NCBI GenBank assembly: GCA_029204225.1
Contig: CM055105.1
Span: 16,563,353-16,627,352 of the forward strand
Direction of reading: 5' to 3'
Source: Diphasiastrum complanatum
Taxonomy: Eukaryota > Streptophyta > Lycopodiopsida > Lycopodiales > Lycopodiaceae
DNA: 64,000 nt
The notes under the pieces were generated by a model that was not told where the DNA came from, ran no database searches, and was given only the letters and a program-made list of their open reading frames with translations. A program made the position numbers and the translations under genes. How positions within the stretch are numbered: the stretch's first letter is position 1; each line of letters starts with the position of its first letter. Shown here piece by piece: positions 38,306-50,800 of this stretch.

Positions 38306-38550
38306 ATGTTTTCACCAGCGTCTTCTACTCGGAGCAAATTTGGAGGTGGGAGAGGCAACCCATTGAGGGATGGATTATCCTCACCACTTACCTCTGCGCT
38401 ACCACCTGCGCCCATTTCTCTTGCAACCCATACGCCGGCATCCCAGGCCAATGCCACACCGCACACAGGGCCATCCTCTGCTACCTCGCGAAAAGCTTTC
38501 TCACCCTCACCATCCTCTTCCTGGCTACCATATTCGGCACTTGCTACCAG
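38306..38550 (+). CDS. NUP133: NUP133 exon 1
   Basis: 245 nt from the ATG at 38306. It is Ser/Pro/Ala-rich, as expected for the disordered N-terminus of plant NUP133. It ends GCTACCAG before the donor GTTCTC. Reading past the donor meets no conserved sequence, which supports splicing here. Confidence 0.82.
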
Positions 38551-38838
38551 GTTCTCTGTATTCATAGTTTCAGAATACTCATTTGATGAAATTAAAATAA
38601 GAAGTTTAAAAATGCAGCATTTGTTTAACTTCTCTCTCCTGACTTGTTTGTGGAATATTTTCAAGCTTCAGTAATACACCGTTTCTGCGGAGTGGAGACT
38701 ATGCTGCTTTGGATGGTAGGGAGCCGATTTTTGTTTGTGATTTCCCGCATCAGCTGCGTTTGCTCATGACTGATGATCTACAAACTCAAAGACTCGGTAA
38801 TATGTATGCTCCTTATCACGAAACATACTGGGCATCCC

Positions 38839-38888
<50 letters not shown>

Positions 38889-41800
38889 TTGTCCTTGATG
38901 CTAAAAAGCATATAAGACCAAATAGTACATGCCTTTGTCATAGTCTATGTAGGAGCATATAAACATGTCTCCGAAAATAAACACAATGGATAAAACTAGT
39001 CTCTAAACATCTGATGAGTTCAAAAAGAACTCGATGAACTTGCATAAGAGGAGCAGGTACTGTAAATAAAACCATGATATAATGATGTTCTAGGCAAAGC
39101 AATGAGCTGTACATGTATGGAAATTAGATAATAGGTCCTGATAGAGCTGCGACTCTATTGAAATAAGAAAGGATAGATACTCTCGGCACTGTAGATGGTG
39201 TTGAAGATGGACGATGTCGTCGTCTCCGAGGTCTCTGAACAGCTCGCGATTGTAGTGGTAAACATTGTCTTTGATCACGATGTCGGTCATGGGTTGGGAT
39301 ATCAAACTCATCCTCAAATAGTATCTGACTCTTTGTATCTGCTTTGGAACGTCTCCTCGAGAAAAAGGATGTAATCTTGGTGGGTTGAAGGCCTATATCT
39401 TCATGTTGGTACTATTGGCATGTATGTTGGCGTAGAATAGTGTTACCAAGAACCGCGGTTTGAACCGTTGAGGGCCGGTTCCAACCGGCTTGTTGGGTAT
39501 TTGGCTGGGGCCCAATTAAAATGCACGCAAGAGAGAGAGAGAGAGATCTTTATTAATGTACTTTAAATACCCTAAGGTACGTAGGACTACAAAAAGGTAC
39601 ATGTCAAGTGTGTACATAGGAGCTTAAAGCTCAATTACCTACAAGTAACAACAACTGCAAAAATAACAATATATAAACTGCCTGTAAGATGGCTGCCCCA
39701 ATTAGGGTCCGTCGGCTTGGATGTCCAACAACCTGGAAGAAATGATGTATGGTGTGCTGTGAGGGTATCACTGAATGCGCTGCGAACCATTGTCGCTTGG
39801 TGGGTTGTCGGTGCCGTCTCTGTTGCCGTCCTGTCCAGTCCCGTCCTCAGTTTTGACATCTCTCGGATCATCAATGCAACACATTTGGGGTCCTCACATG
39901 AGATCAAGGTAGAGAGTGTGGTTGGGTGCTCCTTGAACAAACAATAGTATCTCCCTCTTATCTCATAGTAAGCTGAGCATCTGAAGAGAAAATGTGACTC
40001 TTTCTCGGTCGCATGAGTATCACACATACTACAAAACTGGGCCTCTCGTGGGGTGCCACTGTATCTACCGGTCTCAATGGCCAACTGATGTCAAGAAACC
40101 CGAGACTGACCCATTATTGTCTGCAGTCTGTAAGAAATACTCTTCAACAGATAGCTAGGTATTATAGAGAATCCAGCTGGATCAAGAGATAAGTACATAG
40201 TACACCCCACTTGTGCTAATTAGGCAAGTAATATCAAGTAGGTTGAGGACCCATGTGGGTTCTAGAGCTAGAATTAGCAAGACACCACCTCTATACATTA
40301 CATGCTAATTGTAGCCCAAAGTTTGGAGGGGTTTCCACGCCCTACTACACTTTGAATGATCATTCAAGTTGTGTGAGCTTTGAAGTCCTCTCTCTCTTGC
40401 TTTTGTGTTCTACTCCATAGCTGTTTTTTTTCAAGCTTTCTAGTGTGCTTACTATGCTGTTATGATACTCCATAGCTAGGCCTTGGAATTTGTCAACTTC
40501 TACCTATGCATGACTATGCCTATCATTAATCAAACAAAGCTATTATGACAATTGTCACGTTTGATCTTTTAGCAACTAACTTCGAAGAATATTGCAACAA
40601 TAGACAGAAACGATAAGAGATTTATCAGTTATTGATAACTACAGAGAAGCATGCATGCATTTTGACATAATACTGAATGCAATAAGAAGATGGATTGATT
40701 CAGTAAGTAGCATGTACAAAGTTAGATGATAATGAGCACAAAACAATAGCAGATGTAACCGCGTACTCTAAACTATCTCTGAGCAATTGATAACTCTGTC
40801 TGATGCACTTCCGCTGATAAGCAGTAAGCGCTAGCAATAGTCAAAATAGAACACTTAATAGAACCATGCATTCTATCTTTGTATTTACTCTAATCATGTT
40901 CTTCTATAATGATCAGCTATTTATACTAAAGCATTTTAAGCTTATACAATTAGGTCAGCTTAATTAGGTCGTAGGTCTATGAGTGTCTATAGGTAGGTCA
41001 TTAATCTGAATACCCACCGTGGAGAGAAGACAATGAGCCTGGGAGTACCATGAGAAGGAGTGTCCCTCTGAGTCTAAGCATCAGGATGAGGATAGAGCCG
41101 TTTTGCATAGTGTGTGCCCCCGACCTGGAAATCCTCCAGCCGCTGTATGAATGTGATAATGTGGAATAGGGCCTCAATCTGGATGGGGAGGACAACAAAC
41201 TCCACCAATATGATCTAGTGTGGCACAGAGGGCTTTGCCCATATCATTTGAGAGAGCATATGAATCTAGATACTTGAGATGTGCCAATCACTGGACCTCG
41301 TAATATAGGGGACACCTGAAAATAAAATGCTCCTCAAACTCTACCTCGTCTAATGTACAAGACTGACAAATCTGGCGCTCTAGTGGAATGCTTTGAAAAC
41401 GTTCTGTCTCCACATATAGTTGGCGTGAGGAGACTCATAACTGTCTCAGTGTGACCGTAAGCAATGTGAGAGTCCACCATCTAGATGTCGAGGTAATATT
41501 GGTACACCAATCATATCCAACTTGAAGAATCGGGAGTGGCAGAAATCTAGCTTAGTCCCAAGAGGACCTTGCCATGTCTGCTATAAATAGGCACAATAAA
41601 TAAAACCATGAATGTTTTGATGAGATCCTTGGGTAACTCTGTGATAGACATGCCATATGTGCATAATAAACGAGAAGCTTGGTAATACCACGAAAACTGG
41701 TGTCCCTGATCATGTAACACCTGGGATGATAGGAGAGCTAGCTGAGGATAGTGTGATTGAGAAAGGCTCAGTAGTCTCTGATATGGCCTCAACCTGGAGA

Positions 41801-44800
41801 GGTCCTCTCATGCCTGTACTTAGCCTAGCCTTGAGTGCAAAAACATGGTCAATGGCGGAGTGCTGAGCTCTAAATCCTGCCTTACCTAGTGCATGTAGTA
41901 AAAAACCTCTGACTCATTGCTTACTATTGTCTTTAAGATGGTACCATAAAGTTTTGCCACAATATGGCCAATCATAATGGTACAGTAGTTCCAAGGGTTC
42001 ATAGGGTCACCACTCTTCTAGATTGGATGGATGATATTGGTCAAGTTAGAGGAAAGCCGGATATAATCGCTTGGTTAAGCAAACTGGCCAAAATGGGTAC
42101 AGAAGGTCGGAGCGACTCAGGAGTTCAGCCTCTGAATCTTCCACATCCCGTGCACGAAGGGTGTGCAGTTTCTCAATGGCCACAATAACCATATTAGCAG
42201 TGAAAAAAGGAGAAACTCGAAGGGCGAGGGAGATGACAATTGGAGTGTCAGTAATGATGCAGTCCAACAATGTAAGTCATTCAATGGGGTATGAGGGAGG
42301 AATTCTCTAGAGGAACCGGAGGAGGCACTAAAGAGAAGGTTAATAAGGGGTCTCCCATCATTATTTTCGTAAGTTTGTTTTTTGTGATGACAAGTATGAC
42401 TATACAAACGCTTGAGGTGTGGTTGGGCATGTTGGACTTGTAGGTGGAGGTATGTGGCTGACGAGAACGAGTATGGGAGTGATGCTTATGATGTTTGGAC
42501 TGAAAGGACATGGAAGCAAATGTGTGGAGTGCAGCTGTAAGAAAAGTGGCTTGGGTCTGAAGTGGTCTCTCATGTGGGAAATATTGGAGTAGAGAGGAGA
42601 GAGAATCTCGATATAAGTGTGTATGCTCATTGTCAAAGGTGTATCTGGGTGCTCTTGGTATGGTATGGGCGTGGGTGGCATGTCATGGTGCCAAGGGATA
42701 GTGTGAGAAAAGAATGATCTGACGAGGTGGAAGGAGAAACAGTAACATCTGGGATGAACGAGATAACAAATGGTGACCCCATGAAATATTGTTGCCTTCT
42801 CGATAAGCCATTCAAAATGGCGAGCTCATGTGCCTCTCCTAGATGAAGAAAATACTCCCCATAGATAGTAGTCGAACCATCTTTGCAAAAATCTTGGTAA
42901 TACCAATATCATCATTGTCCAAGATGTGTGTCCTTAGGGAATCTGGATCGATATCATCAAACTCAATTTACCTGGATGATGTCCTGGCAGTAAAGTCACC
43001 CGCTAAAAGAATATGACCACACTCAAAGACGTCTTAAGATCAATCCATATATAAGGTGAACACTATATGAAAAGGCTAATGTCTCCGGAGGAAAATAGCA
43101 AGTCGCAATGCTAATGTGTTGGTCCAAACCCAATATGTCTTCCCAATAATCAGATCCAAAGGTTGTCGGAACTCAATGTGAACTAGAAGCGGAAACATTC
43201 ACAATGAATTAAGTGATTAATGTTCTACGAACAATCACAAATTATGCATACAAGTGGAAGCACAGTAGGATACCAATGGAGACAAATCTCTATACAAAAA
43301 ATGTATGTACATAAGCAATGCCACTCTCTCTAGTCTCTCCAGCCTCTTCAGGCTCTTCCTCCCTTGTTCAGCAGAAAGAGGGCGCCTATTTATACTAGTA
43401 GAGATAGAGAAATCCAAAGGCCAATGGTTCTCAATGTGGAATATCCAAAAGCCAACAGCCAAGAGCCATATTCTACATAGGAGTTACAAAAGCAAATGAA
43501 AAGCCTTGGCATTGGACAACCAAGTGCTAATTGGAGAAGGTCACTTGCCCCATGGACCCCCCATTATGAGTTGGGCCCCTCCAAACTTGAGTATGGGACC
43601 AAAAGTTAAAAGATGCTCCTTGGGTCCTCAAAACCATATACATTGCCCCAACTTCATTAAATATGGCATTAAGCCCATGAAGTCATGCAATCGAGGCCTA
43701 GAGAAAGCTTTGTACTCGCCATACTATCTCTAGAGAAGATTCCACCCAGGGAGAAAATAAACTCTGATGACCCCTAACAGCCGTCTAGGGTGTTAGAGCA
43801 TCAACAAAGGAATCTCCATTAATGGACAAACATGACAAATAGTGACTTCTAACACTCCCTTAATGACAAATTTAATTTTGCTTTACCCCCATCAAAGGTT
43901 CTTTTTTGTCTCCAGACCTCAATTCCCAAGTAGTAGTGTAGGTCCCTGAGATCTTTCATCTCAAACTCTGCACTTAGTGACTTTTTCTCACTTTCAATGA
44001 GTTTGTCACAACTACCTGTAAATAATAAGTCATCCAAAAAATAGATTCCCAAGTAGCAAGAGATCTGTGCTCAACTGCTAGTTAGAATCTCGCAATCCAT
44101 AAAGAATATAATACTTCCTCGAAGCATAGGGAAGAAACTGGAGTACTCCAAAAAACAACAGCCAAGAAAATTTGTCTTCAATCTGTTGTGCCCAGAGTAC
44201 TTGCTTAGACCAAATAGGATCCCGTTCTTTCTCTATAACAGAACCTTCAGGTAACTCTAGGTAGTCCGTCTCGAATCCAATGACCAACCAGATAACAAAA
44301 CTCAATTTTGCCTTCATGGACTTTGGAGGCTCCATAAGTTCCCAGGTTTCACACTTCAGAAGTAATACTCTTTATAACAGCATCCACTCGAATAGAGCTT
44401 ACTGATGCTCAAATTTTTTAATAAATGAGTTCAACCTCAGCTTCAAACATCAAACATGGTGGTTAAGTCAAGTGAGGCTTCAAATCCCTACTCCTTGAGT
44501 TCCTCCCTTCAAGCAGCAACAACAGCAGTAGCATCAGCACCCATCAACAACTTCAGTGAACCACCTGGTCAGCTTATCAATGCCACTACAAAAACTAAAG
44601 GTAAGAGAACAATGTAGATGGATCTACTCTGATGATAGAATTTCCATTTGTGTTGCTCCTCCAGAGTAGAAGAAGGCTCAACAACAGAGATTGATACTCC
44701 ACAAGAAGATATCGATCGGATCATCACAAATGCGCGGCCAACATCCTCCTAAGGTAGTAAGATGATCAGGGCCTCATCAATACATGATTGTTGTAGTTTA

Positions 44801-47800
44801 CTCTCCTGGAGTTAAGTATATAGCGACATTGCCAGGGCTTTGTGGTCAGTCAAGAGAGATATGCCATAACAATTGAAATAGACTTTTAAGTGTGTCAGGC
44901 TTAATTGCAACAATTTTAACATTAGGATTAATGTCACAAGGGGCAGTAAAGTTTCAAATCAGAAACCTGCTCCAACTTCCATTCAGTTGTATCACTTAAA
45001 ATTTTGCTTTGCTTTGGGTTGGATTCAAGGTTTGTGTTCATGTATATTATATAGAAAAAGAACCACTACCCCAACCAGAATTGCTCTAGCAAACCTCACT
45101 CCAAGGTACTTGCTAATAGATCAAACAATGGAATTGCGTTCCACCAATTCTTTCCCATGATGTGTACCTGTCTTATAGGAATAGAAATGCTCATTAGTAT
45201 CCAAATTCTAGATAGGAAATCAAATGTATGACAAGGAATAAATGACTTAATACTTTTTCTCTTCGTATTCACAAGAATAAGATCCAAAGTGCACTCTCCC
45301 TAACTCGATTATCACATCAAAATAGAGATTTAACGCTTGGCAAAAAGGCCAACATTATTGGTGCACAATTCTCTATGTAAGATGATCATAGAACCGATCT
45401 AAAAAGCCAACTCTATAAAAGAGAAAACAAATTCCAGCATGATGAATGCTCAAAAATGTAACTTGAAAATGGTAGGAACTTTTCATTCTTCAAGAAAATA
45501 AATTCCCAACAGGATTCTAAGGTGTAGACAACCCTGATTCATGCTAAAAACACAAATTTCAGACCTGTCCGTCTTTTGGAAATCACCCAAAAAGTTACAG
45601 AAGACCCAATAGGAAATCCAATTCATCACTTAAATTTGCACCCATTAATGTTTGCATTTGCAAACAAGTATGGACAGCAAATACACATGAATCCATCATA
45701 AAAACTTATGAAGGCAGAAGAATTGGAAAGAGTAGATTGTTAAGTATGCTAAAGATTCAATATGCACCCTATTCACTCAAAGAAGTTTGTAGAAGAGAAT
45801 AGCATCCAAGTTTTTGAAGAAAATCCAACATCTCACTAATTTCCAGCGCTGAAAAAATAGAAACCTGCTCTCAGAGACAGCTAAATACACCTATTGTGGT
45901 ACTGGCTGGCTGGAAAATGAACCACAGATCTGAGAAAAAACAGCAATTAAAAAAGTTTGAAAAACAGTGACCTGCCAGCAGAAAATCAGCGACTAACACT
46001 GTCAAAAAAACGTCCAAGATAGGTGAAAAGTGCGCATATAGTGAAGGAGAAATCTGCGCCCAATCTGCCTAGAAATATGCGCCTCCTTGCCGCTTGGAAA
46101 ATGTGCCAATAAATTTGCATCAAATCTGCTCATAGAGACATTGTACGAGTGCGCCCAATCTGCGTAAAAATGCGCCCTTCGGAGACTCCATCGGCTGGAA
46201 CAAAATCGCCCATCTGCCTTCCTTCCAATGTGCATAATAATCTTCAGGATGTAGAGGTTGAGTGTATGAAACTATTGGAATATCAATCCACACTCTAGAG
46301 AGAACTATCAAATGGGGCGGATAGCTCAGTGGTAGAGCATCCCATCCGGTATGAGGGAGGTCCTGGGTTCGAATCCTAGTCTGTCCATGGATTTCTAACA
46401 TGGTATCAGAGCCAAGTTAGACCTAACAGTTCATGGTGTCAAAGCCATGGTTAGGTGGCCCAAGTTGTGGGGCAAGTGACAACTAGGACCTCAACCAAGT
46501 GTGGCTTGAGGGGGGGTGTTGGAATATCAATCCACACTCTAGAGAGAACTATCAAACAGGGCGGATAGCTCAATGGTAGAGCATCCCATCCGGTATGAGG
46601 GAGGTCCTGGGTTCGAATCCTAGTCTGTCCATGGATTTCTAACATGGTATCAGAGCCAAGTTAGACCTAATAGTTCATGGTGTCAAAGCCATGGTTAGGT
46701 GGCCCAAGTTGTGTGGCAGGTGACAGCTAGGACCCCAACCAAGTGTGGCTTGAAGGGGGGTGTTGGAATATCAATCCACACTCTAGAGAGAACTATCAAA
46801 CAGGGCGAATAGCTCAGTGGTAGAGCATCCCATCCGGTATGAGGGAGGTCCTGGGTTCGAATCCTAGTCTGTCCATGGATTTCTAACATGGTATCAGAGC
46901 CAAGTTAGACCTAACAGTTCATGGTGTCAAAGCCATGGTTAGGTGGCCCAAGTTGTGGGGTAGGTGACAGCTAGGACCCCAACCAAGTGTGGCTTGAGGG
47001 GGGGGGGGTGTTGGAATATCAATCCACACTCTAGAGAGAACTATCAAACAGGGCGGATAGCTCAGTGGTAGAGCATCCCATCCGGTATGAGGGAGGTCCT
47101 AGGTTCGAATCCTAGTCTGTCCATCCATATTATGATCTATGGATTTCTAACATGGTGTCAGAGCCAAGTTAGACCTTACAGTTCATGGTGTCAAAGCCAT
47201 GGTTAGGTGACCCAAGTTGTGGGGCAGGTGACAGCTAGGACCCCAACCAAGTGTGGCTTGAGGGGGGGTGTTGGAATATCAATCCACACTCTAGAGAGAA
47301 CTATCAAACAGGGCGGATAGCTCAGTGGTAGAGCATCCCATCCGGTATGAGGGAGGTCCTGGGTTCGAATCCTAGTCTGTCCATCCATATTATGATTTAT
47401 GGATTTCTAACAGAAACCGCCCTGATACCATGTCGGAACTCAATGTGAACTAGAAGTGGAAACATTCACAATGAATTAAGTGATTAATGTTCTATGAACA
47501 ATCACAAATTATGCATACAAGTGGAAGCAAAGTGGGATACCAATGGAGATAAATCTCCATACAAAGAATGTATGTGCATAAGCAATGCCACTCTCTCTAG
47601 TCTTTCCAGCCTCTTCAGGCTCTTTCTCCCTTCTTCAACAGAAAGAGGGCGCCTTTTTATACTAGTAGAGATAGAGAAATCCAAAGGCCAATGGTTCCCA
47701 ATGTGGAATATCCAAAAGCCAACAGCCAAGAGCCATATGTTACATAGGAGTTACAAAAGGAAATGAAAAGCCTTGGCATTGGACAGCCAAGGGCTAATTG

Positions 47801-50800
47801 GAGAAGGTCACTTGCCCCAGGGACCCCCCATTATGAGTTGGGCCAGAAAAAGATGCTCCTTGGGTCCTCAAAACCATATACATTGCCCCAACTTCATTAA
47901 ATATGGCATTAAGCCCATGAAGTCATGCAATCCAAGCCTAGAGAAAGCTCTGTACTCACCATACTATCTCTGGAGAAGATTCCACCTAGGGAGAAAATAA
48001 TCTCTGATGACCCCTAACAGCCATCTAAGGTGTACCTTTTGAAGATTCGCAGTCAAAGCATCAACAGAGGAATCTCCCTTAGAGGACAAATAGGACAAAT
48101 AGTGACTTCTAACAAAGGTAATGTGCCTGCTCATCATGTCTAACCACATCTACGATGGACTGTAATGAATCTCTATAAAGGCATGCAATCCCACCTGATC
48201 CTCTACCACCAGCGGATCTAGTCTCTAACCGAAAAGTCAAGTCACCTAAGGGAATAAATGGGTTCATTTACTACATTCGAGTTCACTCATCAAAGTTATA
48301 AGCACTTTTACGAACTAGTGTCTTTTGCTAGGCATTAACCACCGTCTTTTGATATTCCACAATGTTGTATAGCTTGTTGGTGGCTTCACACAATAGATGG
48401 ATCAGATGAGTTAGATCTTTTGTTGGAGTGGATAGAAACATTGAGTCTTGATAGCGGGTTAAGGGAAGAGCAATGTTGGGCTCATTATTATTAGTAGGCA
48501 AGAAGGAGAGATAGGGATGGCGTGAGGCAGATTAGATCTAGACCCTGGAGCAGGCGTAGCTGGGAGATGCAGAAGTCGTTGAGGCTGAAGCGATGGAGTC
48601 CGAAGAAGATGGTGCGGTTGGAGGTGGCAGGTGCTACTTGCGAAACTGCAAGCGAGCAGGGAGTGTGTAAGGATCTGATCTCCTCATCGATCTTGACTTC
48701 TGATCTGTATACACCTGCAAGCAGCACATTACAAACAAGACATCGACATTCAAAGCATTTAGAAAAATGTGCAAAGATGTAACGTGGAAACCCAAAGCAG
48801 GAAAACTATGGGTGAACAACGCTCTCTCCTGAGCTGGGAGTCAAATTAAACTAAAATGCGGTTGTGGAGAAGGAAGATACAAAAAACCCCAAACATTTTG
48901 GTCACATAAAGATAAATCCCTATCTCTAAGCAAGGTACACTAGTCCTAAAATAATAGGACTATAAAATGTACCTTAAACTTAAGGGCTGTTTCAAGACGA
49001 GCCTTAGAGGTGGACATTAGTGCCTATAATAACACTTTAAAGACATGTGACTCAACTACATATAATAAGGCATTAAAATGCCATCATTTCCAACAATCTC
49101 CCACTTGAAGGCATTTTGATGTTTGCCTTTTACATTCAGCTCATCCCCATCTACTGATTTCAGGTTTTCACCAAACCTATTGAGCTTTTGCAAAGCTTGT
49201 CCTTGGGCAATGCCTTTGTAAACATATCAGCTGGATTGTCCTCGGTTCTTATCTTCTCTAGCTTCACTTCATTTTCCTCAAGCACTTGCCGGATATAATG
49301 ATATCGGATGTCAATGTGCTTGGTCCGTGCATGGAACACCTGGTTCTTTGCAAGCTGAATAGCGCTCTGGCTATCACAATGCAAGATTGGAGTGTCAAGG
49401 CTGACACCTAGCTCCCTTACCAAGCGCTGTAACCAAATAAGTTCCTTGTAGGCCTCCGTGGCTGCAACATACTCTGCAACCAATTCTGTTCAATCTCGCT
49501 CAAATGTTGTTGGAACTGGTGCAGTAGCCATCATTGCTGGGAGGCAGAAAACCCTCACTGCTAGGGATCATAGCTGCCGCAGGAGGTGGAGTGACAGTAA
49601 AGATTACTAGAGCACCCATCACTACTAGAAGCTGGAGCAGTAGCTATCATTGTTGGGAGGTGAAGTAGCCCTCACTACCAGGAAGGCTGCCTCGGTAGTG
49701 GATAATGCTACTATCTTTTGTAGCTTTGAAACCCAACAAACTGCTCCACCTATGAAATTGAAGACATTGTAGACTTTCTGCTGTCCAGATTTCCAGCCGT
49801 ATCCGAGTCTACATATCCTGCAACACATGCGTGTGTTTGCCCAAAACATAGACATTGATCTTTTGTACCTCTCAAGTATCTTAAGGTCCACTTTACTCCT
49901 TCCCAATGCTCCTTGCCAGGATTAGCCATAAATCTGCTGAATTCTCCCACTGCATGTGCAATATCGGGCTGTGTGCTTACCATAGCATACATAAGGCTGC
50001 CCACTGCTGATGCATACGGAGTCTTGCCCATAATAGCTTTTTCCTCTTCTGTTTCGGGGCTCATGTCGGTGCTGAGTTTTAAATGAGGGGGTAAAGGTGT
50101 GCTCACAGGTTTTGCATTCGTCATATTGAATCTTTCAAGTACTTTACCAATGTACCTTTCTTGTGACAGCCAAAGTAGTTTCCTTTTCCGGTCCCTCTTG
50201 ATTCTCATGCCCAAAATTTGATTTGCTGCCCCTAAATCTTTCATGGCAAAAGTCTTTGCAAGCTGAGATTTCAGTCCTCTCAGCTCATGCATATCATTGC
50301 CTGCAAGTAGCATATCATCCACATATAGGATGAGAGTAAGCAGGCTGCCATTTTCTGCTCTCTTTGTATCCAAGCAGTGATCTGAACTGCTTCTCATAAA
50401 GCCCGGTGCAAGCATGAAAGTATTGAATTTTTTGTACCACATGCGTGGCGCCTGCTTGAGTCCATACAAGCTCCTTCTGAGCTTACACACAAGGTGTTCC
50501 TTTCTCGGCACTTCATAGCCTTCGGGCTACTGCATGTAGAGATCCTCTTCCAACTCACCATGTAGGAAGGCTGTTAGGACATCAAGCTGTTTCAACCATT
50601 TGTGCAGCTAACCCAAGAAACACTCCAAGTGTAGACATCTTCACAACCGGGGAGAAGATCTCGTTGTAATCAACCCCCCTTTTCTGTGCAAAGCCTTTGG
50701 CGACAAGCCTGGCTTTGTGCCTCGGTGATTGTCCATTCTCGCCATGCTTGAGCTTGTAGACCCATTTGTTTGCTAAGGCTTTCCTACCTTTTGGCAGTTT

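Larger units (their letters stand above)
46273..47412 (+). mobile_element. Tandem TRIM array: 5 LTRs with tRNA-like inserts, 4 internal segments, TSD GAAAC
   Basis: LTRs are 46273-46400, 46517-46644, 46761-46888, 47009-47152 and 47269-47412. They run from TGTTGGAATATC (TATTGG in the first) to GGATTTCTAACA. Each of the four internal segments (about 115-120 bp) starts with an iMet primer site (TGGTATCAGAGCCA, TGGTGTCAGAGCCA in the fourth) and ends in a G-run polypurine tract (TTGAGGGGGG). There is one target duplication for the whole array, GAAAC at 46268-46272 and 47413-47417. It is inserted 13 bp downstream of the start of the Copia-1 primer site. There is no coding capacity, so mobility needs proteins in trans. 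Known TRIMs, including Cassandra, have this size and layout; the tRNA cargo is what is new to me. Confidence 0.92.
43164..48114 (-). mobile_element. Copia-1: internally deleted copia element, TSD AAGGT
   Basis: LTRs are 43164-43854 (3' LTR in minus sense) and 47431-48114 (5' LTR). The target duplication is AAGGT at 43159-43163 and 48115-48119. The primer site TGGTATCAGGGC follows the 5' LTR on the minus strand (47430-47419). The polypurine tract AAGGGAG precedes the 3' LTR. Without the nested array the interior is only about 2.4 kb, and the single coding trace is a piece of RT, so it is non-autonomous. It split LINE D in its endonuclease region. Confidence 0.92.
40990..48665 (-). mobile_element. 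LINE (element D), split by Copia-1 and cut by Copia-2
   Basis: Parts in minus order are an ORF1-like start (48540-48330), then apurinic endonuclease pieces, then RT and C-terminus. The endonuclease pieces are GGIACLYRDSLQSIVDVVRH at about 48200 and, after the Copia-1 insertion, HILLAGDFTAR at about 43000. RT pieces include AGFRAQHSAIDHVFALKA at about 41870-41820. The C-terminus has IPLERQICQSCTLDEVEF and EEHFIFRCPLYYEVQ (41385-41295). Part of ORF1/ORF2 is deleted and many stops are present. The C-terminus is close to that of element C, so they are one family. Confidence 0.75.

Noticed and set aside
38257-38664. 135-codon minus-strand frame and other plus-strand frames over NUP133 exon 1
   Set aside because: They are shadows of NUP133 exon 1, whose own frame matches the conserved plant start and joins exon 2 in phase.
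46315-47383. A cluster of five functional tRNA genes
   Set aside because: The anticodon arm does not form a proper stem and loop, and every copy lies inside an LTR. They are better read as a tRNA-derived retroelement part.
46120-47388. Repeated minus-strand open frames starting MLEIHGQTRIRTQDLPHTGW or MDGQTRIRTQ
   Set aside because: They are the antisense of the tRNA-like sequence in the TRIM LTRs, a well-known source of false protein annotations.
46273-47412. CRISPR-like regular repeats
   Set aside because: The repeats are LTRs and internal segments with primer sites, polypurine tracts and a target duplication, in plant DNA. The apparent spacers are nearly identical to one another, unlike CRISPR spacers.
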